From Caulobacteraceae bacterium (lineage in GTDB: Bacteria; Pseudomonadota; Alphaproteobacteria; Caulobacterales; Caulobacteraceae): a DNA stretch of 5,133 bases. Below, piece by piece: positions 1 to 4,992 of the stretch. Position 1 is the first letter of the stretch; every line of letters begins with the position of its first letter. Location: assembly GCA_004144935.1 (NCBI GenBank), contig SDZP01000267.1:1-5133 (forward strand), given 5' to 3'. The translations under genes and the position numbers were made by a program. Below the pieces are notes generated by a model. It did no database searches. It saw only the letters and a program-made list of their open reading frames with translations, and had not been told where the DNA came from.

Positions 1-211
1 CTACAGTTCAGCCTACGAACGCAGGCGCCGGGCCCACGTCAAAACCCACGCCCTGCCGGCTTTGCCGATTTTTCCGACCCGCCGAAAGAAATCACCGCAC
101 TTTCGTAGGCCGGGCGGCCTGCCGATCGGCGGTACAATGGTTTCGACGCTTCGATAAGGCGCGCCATTTCCGCCTTGCGATTGCCCCAACCGCCCGGTAC
201 CGCCAAATCCC
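1..211. other. Non-coding leader upstream of the cyclophilin operon
   Basis: I see no credible gene here. Minus-strand open frames in this stretch are arginine- and glycine-rich mirror frames of the kind high-GC DNA gives. The segment must hold the promoter of the cyclophilin operon, but no convincing paired -35/-10 stands out. A TACAAT hexamer at 133-138 could be a -10 element, but it has no good -35 at the right distance. A perfect 10-bp palindrome, GCCGATCGGC, lies at 121-130 just upstream of that hexamer and could be an operator or chance. Confidence 0.5.
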
Positions 212-1081
212 ATGAAATCCGCCCTGATCGCCGCCCTCCTGACCCTGACGCCCGCCGCCGCATTCCCCCTCGTGGCCGGGGCGGCGCCGGCGCTCGCCCC
301 CAGCGACTGGCGCACCCCCAATCCCGACGACGTCCTGGTCATCGACACCAGCCAGGGCCGCGTCATCGTCGAGATGGCGCCGCAACTGGCGCCGGCCCAC
401 GTCGAGCGCATGCGCGAACTGGCGCGTCGGCACTTCTACGACGGCCTGGAATTCTTCCGCGTCATCAACGGCTTCATGGCCCAGACCGGCGATCCCAAGA
501 ACGACGGCACCGGCCAGTCCGACCTGCCTGACATGAAGGCCGAATTCGAGTTCCGGCGCGGCGCCCGCGATCCCTTCGTCCTCTATGAGCGCCTGCCGGC
601 CGGCGGCGGCACGGGCGTCACCGAGGTCGGCTTCTATGGCGCCATCGTCGTGCGCACCGGCCCGGCCATGCAGATGATCGCCTCCAAGGACGGCAAGGTC
701 ACCGGCTGGGGTCTGTTCTGCAAGGGCAGCGCCGGCGCGGCCCGGTCCGGCGATCCCGACAGCGCCAACAGCCAGTTCTTCCTGATGCGCAGCACCTATC
801 CCGACCTCAACAGCAAATACACCGTCTGGGGCCGGGTGCTGAGCGGCCAGGCCGCGGTCGACAAGCTGAAGGCCGGGCCGGAAGACAGCCAGGTGCCGCA
901 GCCGCGCGACACCATGAAGACGGTCCGCCTGCTCTCCGACATGCCGGAGAAGGACCGCCCGAAGATCCAGGTCGTCGATACCCGCTCGCCCGGGTTCAAG
1001 GCCCTGGTCGAGGCGCAGAAGGCGGCCAGCCCGACGCCGCTGACCGTATGCGACGTCGAGATTCCGGTTAAGGTCGGCTGA
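212..1081 (+). CDS. Exported cyclophilin-type peptidyl-prolyl cis-trans isomerase (first of a tandem pair)
   Basis: This 289-residue protein should catalyse cis-trans isomerisation of peptide bonds before proline and so assist protein folding in the periplasm. Residues 1 to about 25 form a signal peptide (MKSALIAALL, then an Ala-rich stretch ending near AGA-AP). The cyclophilin core shows YDGLEFFRVI (76-85), with the catalytic-type Arg83, then F88-M89-x-Q91 and TGDP (92-95), and later SANSQFF (184-190) and YTVWGRV (203-209). The gap between GDP and SQFF is roughly 45-50 residues longer than in human CypA, so the fold carries an insertion. The usual His before the catalytic Arg is Phe82. The position of the CypA cyclosporin-contact Trp appears to be Asp198, so low drug affinity is inferred. 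Cys170 and Cys280 are both conserved in the downstream paralogue. The ATG lacks an obvious Shine-Dalgarno, but it is the start that provides the signal peptide. A 24-bp gap to the next gene indicates an operon. Confidence 0.93.
   Translation: MKSALIAALLTLTPAAAFPLVAGAAPALAPSDWRTPNPDDVLVIDTSQGRVIVEMAPQLAPAHVERMRELARRHFYDGLEFFRVINGFMAQTGDPKNDGTGQSDLPDMKAEFEFRRGARDPFVLYERLPAGGGTGVTEVGFYGAIVVRTGPAMQMIASKDGKVTGWGLFCKGSAGAARSGDPDSANSQFFLMRSTYPDLNSKYTVWGRVLSGQAAVDKLKAGPEDSQVPQPRDTMKTVRLLSDMPEKDRPKIQVVDTRSPGFKALVEAQKAASPTPLTVCDVEIPVKVG
755..790 (+). repeat. 36-bp exact direct repeat, copy 1 (inside first cyclophilin gene)
   Basis: Thirty-six bases covering the codons for PDSANSQFFLMR are identical to 1625-1660 in the second cyclophilin gene, exactly 870 bp downstream. 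The mismatching bases on both sides bound the repeat. It encodes the conserved cyclophilin active-site strand, and it includes synonymous positions. Confidence 0.95.
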
Positions 1082-1096
1082 CACTAAAAACCCGGG

Positions 1097-1103
1097 GGAG
1101 GGG
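1097..1103 (+). promoter_or_regulatory. Strong ribosome binding site of the second cyclophilin gene
   Basis: GGAGGGG ends 2 bases before the ATG at 1106, and its GGAGG core ends 4 bases before it. It lies in the 24-bp gap after the TGA of the first isomerase. It fixes the start of the second gene and contrasts with the first gene, which has no evident Shine-Dalgarno. Confidence 0.75.
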
Positions 1104-1105
1104 CC

Positions 1106-1942
1106 ATGCGCCGCCTGATCGTCCTGACCGTCGCGGCCGCCATGGCCTTGGCGACATCCGCCGCCGCCGCCCCCAGGCCGAAAGCCGGTGACTGGCGCAC
1201 GCCCGATCCGCGCAATGTCTTGGTCATCGACACCAACAAGGGCCGGGTCATCGTCGAGCTGGTCCCCGAGGTCGCCCCCGACCACGTCGCCCGGCTGACC
1301 GACCTGGCGCACAAGGGAACCTACGACGGCCGCACCTTCTTCCGGGTGATCGACCGCTTCATGGCCCAGACGGGCGATCCGCTGAACACCGGCGAAGGCT
1401 CCGTCGAGGGGCTGGCCAACCTCAAGGCCGAGTTCACGTACCGCCGCGCCGCGGACAGCGCCTTCGTCCCCGTCGCCGCCCCGCAAGGCACGCAGGTCGG
1501 CTTCCTGCTCTCCCTGCCCGTGGTCAGCCAGGAGATCAGCTACACCGCCATGACCGGCGACAAGAAGGTCGCCGCCTGGGGCACCTACTGCCCGGGCGTC
1601 GTCGGCATGGCCCGGGACGAGAACCCCGACAGCGCCAACAGCCAGTTCTTCCTGATGCGCTACGCCTACCCCTCGCTGGACAAGCGCTACACCGCCTTCG
1701 GCAGGGTGGTCAGCGGCCTGGACGTCATCCGCGCCATCAAGGTGGGAGAGCCGGTGGCGGCCCCGCAGGACGTCATGCAGACCGTCCGCGTCCTCGCCGA
1801 CATCCCCGAGGCGCAGCGCCCGACGGTGAAGATCATCGACCCCAAAGGCCCCTGGTTCGCCGCCGAGGTGAAGCGCGTCCGCAAACAGAAGGGCGCGGAC
1901 TTCTCGGTCTGCGACGTGAGCCTGCCGGTGGAGGTTCAGTAG
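1106..1942 (+). CDS. Exported cyclophilin-type peptidyl-prolyl cis-trans isomerase (second of a tandem pair)
   Basis: This 278-residue paralogue of the preceding gene has the same predicted prolyl isomerase role in the periplasm. The signal peptide is MRRLIVLTVAAAMALATSAAA (residues 1-21), with likely cleavage near AAA-AP. After it both proteins share a DWRTPxP segment (29-34 here) and a VLVIDT strand. Core motifs are YDGRTFFRVI (73-82, Arg80), F85-M86-x-Q88, TGDP (89-92), SANSQFF (176-182) and YTAFGRV (195-201). The insertion between TGDP and SQFF is again about 45 residues beyond CypA and is poorly conserved against the first copy. Cys162 and Cys269 match Cys170 and Cys280 of the paralogue, so a disulfide tying the C-terminal tail (VCDVSLPVEV) to the core is plausible in an oxidising compartment. 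The gene follows its partner by 24 bp behind a strong GGAGG, so the two are almost certainly co-transcribed. Family identity is clear; substrates are unknown. Confidence 0.93.
   Translation: MRRLIVLTVAAAMALATSAAAAPRPKAGDWRTPDPRNVLVIDTNKGRVIVELVPEVAPDHVARLTDLAHKGTYDGRTFFRVIDRFMAQTGDPLNTGEGSVEGLANLKAEFTYRRAADSAFVPVAAPQGTQVGFLLSLPVVSQEISYTAMTGDKKVAAWGTYCPGVVGMARDENPDSANSQFFLMRYAYPSLDKRYTAFGRVVSGLDVIRAIKVGEPVAAPQDVMQTVRVLADIPEAQRPTVKIIDPKGPWFAAEVKRVRKQKGADFSVCDVSLPVEVQ
1625..1660 (+). repeat. 36-bp exact direct repeat, copy 2 (inside second cyclophilin gene)
   Basis: This is identical to 755-790. See copy 1. It could mark recent gene conversion between the paralogues or strong codon-level conservation of the active-site segment. 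Confidence 0.95.
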
Positions 1943-1946
1943 CGAT

Positions 1947-1971
1947 CCTTCTCCCGACAAGCGGGAGAAGG
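1947..1971. repeat. Perfect hairpin after the cyclophilin operon (repeat-type palindrome, possible terminator)
   Basis: CCTTCTCCCG (1947-1956), loop ACAAG (1957-1961) and CGGGAGAAGG (1962-1971) form a perfect 10-bp stem that starts 5 bp after the TAG of the second isomerase. No T-tract follows, so it is not a classical intrinsic terminator. Palindromes of this CTTCTCCCG type recur between genes in many alphaproteobacterial genomes (recollection, not checked). It may protect the mRNA 3' end or help stop transcription. Confidence 0.75.
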
Positions 1972-1972
1972 G

Positions 1973-1978
1973 ACTAGG
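1973..1978. other. Candidate IS481 target site ACTAGG
   Basis: ACTAGG fits the NCTAGN target consensus known for IS481 of Bordetella. It directly abuts the TGT that begins the predicted insertion sequence end at 1979. The matching right-hand copy cannot be identified because the right end of the element is missing. Confidence 0.5.
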
Positions 1979-2430
1979 TGTGCAGTCCCGGATTCTGATG
2001 GTGCATCATCGATCCTGAGTCGTCAGGAAGAGGATGGAATATGGGAAGTGCTCTTCACGTCAGCGCCCGAACGACGCCGCGTATTCGAGCCGAGCTCCAA
2101 GCGTCGCAAGAGAGCAGCCGGGCCCCTGCCGCTCGCTACGACCTGAACCCCAAGACGGTGCGCAAGCGGCGCAAGCGCACCACAACCGCTGACGCTCCGA
2201 TGGGGCCGAAGGCGCCGAAGAGCACGGTACTGACGCCGGCCGAGAAAGCCATGGTGATGGCCTTCCGGGAGAAGACCATGCTGCCGCTGGACGACGTGCT
2301 GGGCTGCCTGAGGGACACCATCCCCAACCTCAGCCGCAGCGCACTGCGCCGATGCCTCCAGCGTCATAGCATCTCCCGGCTGCCGGTCGATGAGACCAAG
2401 GAGCAATGCAAGCGGTTCAAGACCTACAAG
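1979..2430 (+). mobile_element. Left-end remnant of an IS481-family insertion sequence
   Basis: The remnant starts with TGTGCAGTCCCGG, a TGT end as expected for IS481-type elements. A short leader with GGAAGAGG (2029-2036) then leads to the transposase ATG at 2041. Resemblance to IS481 transposases stops near 2430. I find no inverted copy of the left end downstream, and the sequence encoding the DDE catalytic domain is absent. The right part has therefore been deleted or replaced. Both boundaries are approximate, but the left is better supported because it touches a CTAG target. Confidence 0.7.
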
Positions 2431-2703
2431 CCAGCACGAGCCGGCGGACGTCGACCAAGCCTCACTGTCGTGCTTGATTGCGGAATCCTATCGGCGCCAG
2501 CGCCTTTTGGTAGCCCTTTGACGATAGCCCAAATCGAAGAGGCCATAGTTCCAGCACGGAATCCGGTGGGGCGCCAGAAGCTCGAGCTGCCGAGCGCCGA
2601 TCCTATTGTATTGGGTCTGGCGCTCGGGCGGGCAGCCATAATTAAAATGGGATCGAACCTCGTTATGCCGCGCACAATGCTGGCGCGCGGTGAGCACCAA
2701 TAA
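2041..2703 (+). pseudogene. Truncated IS481-family transposase (N-terminal DNA-binding part only)
   Basis: The open frame has 220 codons, but only about the first 130 residues look like an IS481-type transposase. MGSALHVSARTTPRIRAELQ opens the protein. A helix-turn-helix follows (about 25-45, AARYDLNPKTV), then a basic KRRKRTTTADAPMGP linker and a second helical DNA-binding region (about 64-112, with LPLDDVLGCLRDTIP and LSRSALRRCLQRH). After KRFKTYK (about 124-130) the family normally enters its RNase H-like DDE catalytic domain, beginning with a GYVHID-type strand. Here it changes to PARAGGRRPS and about 90 residues I do not recognise, with codon use less G/C-biased than in neighbouring genes. 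No catalytic Asp/Glu triad is present, so the product cannot transpose. It could still bind insertion sequence ends if expressed. The start is clear from the family N-terminus and GGAAGAGG upstream. Confidence 0.75.
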
Positions 2704-2719
2704 AATCCTAAATTTTATT
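2699..2719. repeat. AT-only inverted repeat AATAAAAT-CCTAA-ATTTTATT
   Basis: Two perfect 8-bp arms of only A and T (2699-2706 and 2712-2719) surround a 5-base spacer. This is striking in a high-GC genome. It overlaps the stop of the run-on transposase frame. It could be an operator, part of a replication or recombination site, or a weak bidirectional terminator without a GC stem. Confidence 0.6.
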
Positions 2720-2737
2720 CGCGCTCTAACACCCGAC

Positions 2738-2895
2738 CTGTCACGGGCCTGTCGGCGTCCGACCTGGTACTGTCAAGCTCTGTGACAGCCGAGGGCCCTT
2801 TTAGGCCGTTGCGGCAGCCTTGGTATTTATTCGATGGCGGCTCTGACAGGCCTCTGTCACGCAAACGACGGGAATTTTGGACAGGTCCTGTCACG
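2738..2895. repeat. Cluster of CTGTCA(CG) motifs in direct and inverted orientation
   Basis: The 8-mer CTGTCACG occurs exactly at 2738-2745, 2854-2861 and 2888-2895. CTGTCA also occurs at 2770-2775, and its complement TGACAG at 2783-2788 and 2844-2849. A degenerate CTGTCGG lies at 2749-2755. Some copies pair into palindromes: CTGT-G-ACAG (2780-2788), TGACAG-GCCT-CTGTCA (2844-2859) and GACAGG-T-CCTGTC (2880-2892). This is the arrangement expected of binding sites for a dimeric DNA-binding protein or of origin iterons. The bound protein is unknown and no initiator or regulator gene is adjacent. Confidence 0.7.
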
Positions 2896-3021
2896 CTACA
2901 AGCGCTTATCCAGTCTCTATAAGCACTGATTGAGGATGTGGAACCCACAGCCGGAACTCAAGCTAAAGGGTTTGTTAAGGCTGCTCACCTCAAAAAGGCA
3001 ATAAGATCAACCACCTAGTAT

Positions 3022-3097
<76 letters not shown>

Positions 3098-3136
3098 GTA
3101 TCGACGTTTCGGGCTAACCCGGCGGCGAGGGCGCGG

Positions 3137-3164
3137 AACATACTCGAATTCACTGCGGACGCAA
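3137..3164 (-). promoter_or_regulatory. Possible sigma-70-type promoter for tRNA-Lys
   Basis: On the minus strand TTGCGT (3164-3159) and TATGTT (3142-3137) are 16 bases apart and lie about 40 bases upstream of the tRNA 5' end. Each matches the consensus at four of six positions. The site sits in the leader of the divergent Hpt gene, so the two transcription units would share this short region. Confidence 0.3.
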
Positions 3165-3168
3165 GGGA
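3163..3168 (+). promoter_or_regulatory. Ribosome binding site supporting a TTG start of the Hpt gene
   Basis: AAGGGA lies 6 bases before the TTG at 3175. No in-frame ATG or GTG exists upstream before the tRNA, so this site decides the start. Confidence 0.5.
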
Positions 3169-3174
3169 CGTAAT

Positions 3175-3516
3175 TTGGCCAGGCGCGACATCACCGGAGC
3201 GGTCGATTTTCCCTACCTCGAAGGCTTCGCGGCGGGAGACGCCGGAGTCGTCGAGGAGGTGCTGAACCTGTTCCGCGAACAGGCCCAGATCTGGTCGCGG
3301 ATGCTGGAGCCGGGCAATCCCGGCTGGCGTGACGCGCTGCACACCATCAAGGGCGCGGCGCGGGGCATCGGGGCGGGTGCGCTGGGCGATGTCTGCGAAC
3401 GGGCCGAGGCCGAAGGGGAGGGGGTGCTGCCTTCCGTGCATGCGGCGCTCGACGCGGCGCTGCTGGACATCGCCGCCTACCAGCACGAACAGATGCTCAA
3501 GAGCCTGAAGGGCTAG
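3175..3516 (+). CDS. Stand-alone Hpt (histidine phosphotransfer) domain protein
   Basis: This 113-residue cytoplasmic protein consists of essentially one Hpt domain, a four-helix bundle that accepts phosphate on a histidine and passes it between receiver domains in multistep phosphorelays. The signature is HTIKGAARGIGA (56-67), with the phosphorylatable His56 and the conserved Lys59-Gly60 (HxxKG). Upstream, FAAGDAGVVEEVLNLF (18-33) is the typical first long helix (phase GD....E.L..F). The domain has no kinase, ATPase or receiver part, so its partner hybrid kinase and response regulator lie elsewhere. The start is TTG behind AAGGGA. It converges with the chorismate mutase gene, and the two TAG stops overlap in the palindrome CTAG (3513-3516). 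In Caulobacter the comparable small Hpt is ShpA of the ShkA-ShpA-TacA relay; whether this is its orthologue cannot be decided here. Confidence 0.88.
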   Translation: MARRDITGAVDFPYLEGFAAGDAGVVEEVLNLFREQAQIWSRMLEPGNPGWRDALHTIKGAARGIGAGALGDVCERAEAEGEGVLPSVHAALDAALLDIAAYQHEQMLKSLKG

Positions 3517-3845
3517 TCCCGCGTCCGGTCCCAGGCGCGGAATTCATAGGCGATGCAGCGGTCGACCAGGGTGCGCCAGACCGGCTCGGCGATGGCGTGG
3601 GACAGCCCGGCCTGCGTCGCCGCCGCCTTCACCTTGGCGACCACGTCCTCGATCCGCGCCACGTCGCGCACCACGCCCCGGTGCGGCTTGATGCGGGCGG
3701 CGGCGTCCATGTAGCCCTGGCGCTCGGCCAGCAGCGCGACCAGCGCCCGGTCGAGCGCGTCGACGCCGACGCGGACCTCGGCCATCGTCGTGCAATCCTG
3801 CGGGGCGACGCGCGCGTCGACCGTCACCGAAACATCCTTGGGCAT
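3513..3845 (-). CDS. Chorismate mutase, AroQ class, PchB-like
   Basis: This 110-residue all-helical protein should convert chorismate to prephenate, the entry to phenylalanine and tyrosine synthesis. The PchB subfamily also contains isochorismate-pyruvate lyases. APQDCTTMAEVR (14-25) resembles the N-terminus of PchB (TPEDCTGLADIR). Active-site residues align as Arg25 (PchB Arg14), Arg42 (Arg31) and Lys53 (Lys42). The PchB Gln90 position appears to be Glu101. The segment VVRDVARIEDVV (58-69) resembles true chorismate mutases more than the PchB loop, so mutase activity is favoured. The ATG at 3845 is chosen because the PxDC motif lies upstream of the next Met (residue 21). It follows the LysR gene by 8 bp and is probably translated from the same mRNA. 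Its stop overlaps that of the convergent Hpt gene by four bases. Confidence 0.88.
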   Translation of the reverse strand: MPKDVSVTVDARVAPQDCTTMAEVRVGVDALDRALVALLAERQGYMDAAARIKPHRGVVRDVARIEDVVAKVKAAATQAGLSHAIAEPVWRTLVDRCIAYEFRAWDRTRD

Positions 3846-3853
3846 GAAGAACT

Positions 3854-4813
3854 CTAGATACCTGCGCCGTTGTCGAGGGTCTGGAGGGCGGCTTCGTGGG
3901 TGGCCGCCTCTTCCATCAGCCAGGAGACGAACGCCTTCACCTGCGGCAGTCGTCCCTTGGTCTTGGGGTGGACGACGTAATAGGCGAAGTCCACCGCCGT
4001 GGCGATCTGAATTGGCGTCACCAGCCGTCCCGCGTCGAGGTCGGCCTGCGCCAGGGTGCGCTTGGCCAGGGCGACGCCGCGGCCGTTGACCGCCGCCTCG
4101 ATGACCAGGCTCGACTGGTTGAAGCGCGGGCCGCGCGTGCCGTCGACGCCGCGGATGCCGCGCGCCGCCAGCCACATGGCCCAGTCGGGGCAGCTGTCGT
4201 CGGCGTCCGGACTGCCGTCGTGCAGCAGGATGTGGTGGCTCAGGTCGCTGGGGTCGTTCAGCGGGTTCTCGTTCAGCAGGCCCGGGCTGACCACCGGGAT
4301 CACCGTCTCGGTCATCAGCTTGATGACCTCCAGCCCCGGATAGCGCCCGCCGCCGTAGCGGATGGCCAGGTCGATCTCGCCGGAGGCGAAGTCGACCACC
4401 TCCATGCCGGCCGACAGCCAGACGTCGACCTGCGGATGCTTTTCCTCGAACTTGCCAAGCCGCGGCACCAGCCACTTGGCGGCGAAGCTGGGGGCGGCGG
4501 TGAGGGTCAGGCGGCGGCCGTCGACGGCGGCGGTGAGCAGGGAGGCCGCCTCGGCCAGCCTGTCAAAGGCCTCGCGCAGGGCGGGCAGGGCGGTCTGGGC
4601 CGCATCGGTCAGCAGCAGACCCTTGGGCGTGCGCTTGAACAGGGCCGCGCCGACATAGTCCTCCAGGTTCTGGATCTGCTGGCTGACCGCCCCCGGCGTC
4701 ACCGAAAGTTCCTCGGCGGCGCGGCTGAAGTTGAGGTGCCGCGCGGCCGCCTCGAACGCCCGAAGCGCGTTGAGCGGCGGCAGTCGCCTGCGATGATCGG
4801 AGGGTTTTTCCAT
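3854..4813 (-). CDS. LysR-family transcriptional regulator, GcvA type
   Basis: This 319-residue DNA-binding regulator has the usual LysR length. The N-terminal winged helix-turn-helix is LPPLNALRAFEAAARHLNFS (11-30), followed by RAAEELSVTPGAVSQQIQNLE (31-51), a hallmark of the GcvA subgroup. A linker helix follows to about residue 90. The periplasmic-binding-protein-like effector domain runs from about 95 to 300 and includes LTLTAAPSFAAKWLVPRL and the FASGEIDLAIRYGGGRYPGL segment typical of GcvA-like proteins. The effector is unknown; glycine, as for E. coli GcvA, should not be assumed. The start could be ATG at 4813 or TTG at 4819. AGGA on the minus strand lies 10 bases before the ATG and 4 before the TTG; ATG is preferred. 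The downstream chorismate mutase (8 bp away) is its likely operon partner. The divergent methyltransferase gene at 4993 is a classical LysR target position. Confidence 0.92.
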   Translation of the reverse strand: MEKPSDHRRRLPPLNALRAFEAAARHLNFSRAAEELSVTPGAVSQQIQNLEDYVGAALFKRTPKGLLLTDAAQTALPALREAFDRLAEAASLLTAAVDGRRLTLTAAPSFAAKWLVPRLGKFEEKHPQVDVWLSAGMEVVDFASGEIDLAIRYGGGRYPGLEVIKLMTETVIPVVSPGLLNENPLNDPSDLSHHILLHDGSPDADDSCPDWAMWLAARGIRGVDGTRGPRFNQSSLVIEAAVNGRGVALAKRTLAQADLDAGRLVTPIQIATAVDFAYYVVHPKTKGRLPQVKAFVSWLMEEAATHEAALQTLDNGAGI

Positions 4814-4992
4814 CCCCAAGTTTTCCTGAACGCCCCGGCAGAAGTCCTAGTTTGCGAAGTGGCCTGTGCAAGCCCAGTTAGCAAGGGTCCGATGGCGTCA
4901 CGGCCCTTTTCGTCATCGGATATCGGGCGGGGCGGGTCGTTTTCGGCCCGTCTCCGTCCCCTCCGCCGCCCTTATAGAGAAGCTATCGCGCC
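4814..4992. promoter_or_regulatory. Divergent promoter region between the LysR regulator and the methyltransferase gene
   Basis: These 179 bases separate two outward-facing genes, the standard place for LysR-type operators. Related motifs CTAGTTTGCGAAG (4847-4859) and CCAGTTAGCAAGG (4874-4886) match at 9 of 13 positions with a 27-bp offset. A GTGCAAGC (4866-4873) in between shares the GC-A-AG core, placing the three cores about 13-14 bp apart. The spacing could suit LysR tetramer contacts, but the motif is degenerate. AGAGAAG (4976-4982) is a modest ribosome binding site 10 bases before the ATG at 4993. Confidence 0.4.

Larger units (their letters stand above)
2431..3021. other. Gene-poor, less G/C-rich stretch between the IS remnant and tRNA-Lys
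   Basis: This stretch is visibly richer in A/T than its surroundings and I find no credible gene. The plus frame to 2703 is only the run-on of the broken transposase. Minus-strand frames (for example 2424-2675, 2488-2700 and 2715-2948) lack recognisable domains, clear ribosome binding sites and normal codon bias. It holds an AT-only hairpin (2699-2719) and a cluster of CTGTCA motifs (2738-2895), each listed separately. It also holds an 8-bp palindrome AGGGCCCT followed by TTT (2792-2802) and a weak 6-bp stem GCTTAT/ATAAGC (2904-2924). It is probably debris of a mobile element or plasmid-like insertion. Confidence 0.55.

Noticed and set aside
92..1960. 622-codon open frame on the minus strand, spanning both cyclophilin genes
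   Set aside because: It is antisense to two clear genes. Its composition (Gly, Ala, Asp, His, Arg, Val) and its internal repetition mirror the paralogous genes on the other strand. High-GC codon bias commonly opens this frame, and no domain is recognisable.
2649..2660. GGGATCGAACCT resembling a tRNA T-arm, possibly an att duplicate of tRNA-Lys
   Set aside because: On the minus strand only about eight bases match the tRNA-Lys T-arm. The T-stem does not pair and no acceptor or anticodon arm lies next to it.
2488..2700. 70-codon minus-strand open frame opposite the transposase run-on
   Set aside because: I could not match it to any family. It has no clear ribosome binding site, and it overlaps other equally open frames in the same foreign stretch.
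2738..2895. CRISPR array
   Set aside because: The repeats are only 6-8 bp, in both orientations and irregularly spaced, with no uniform spacers and no cas genes.
2715..2948. 77-codon minus-strand open frame in the CTGTCA cluster
   Set aside because: It has no recognisable domain, its codon use is unlike its neighbours', and its sequence is dominated by the repeated motifs.
3846..4475. Long upstream extension of the chorismate mutase frame inside the LysR gene
   Set aside because: The extension is Arg/Gly/Pro-rich out-of-frame translation of the LysR coding sequence. The family N-terminus begins near the ATG at 3845.
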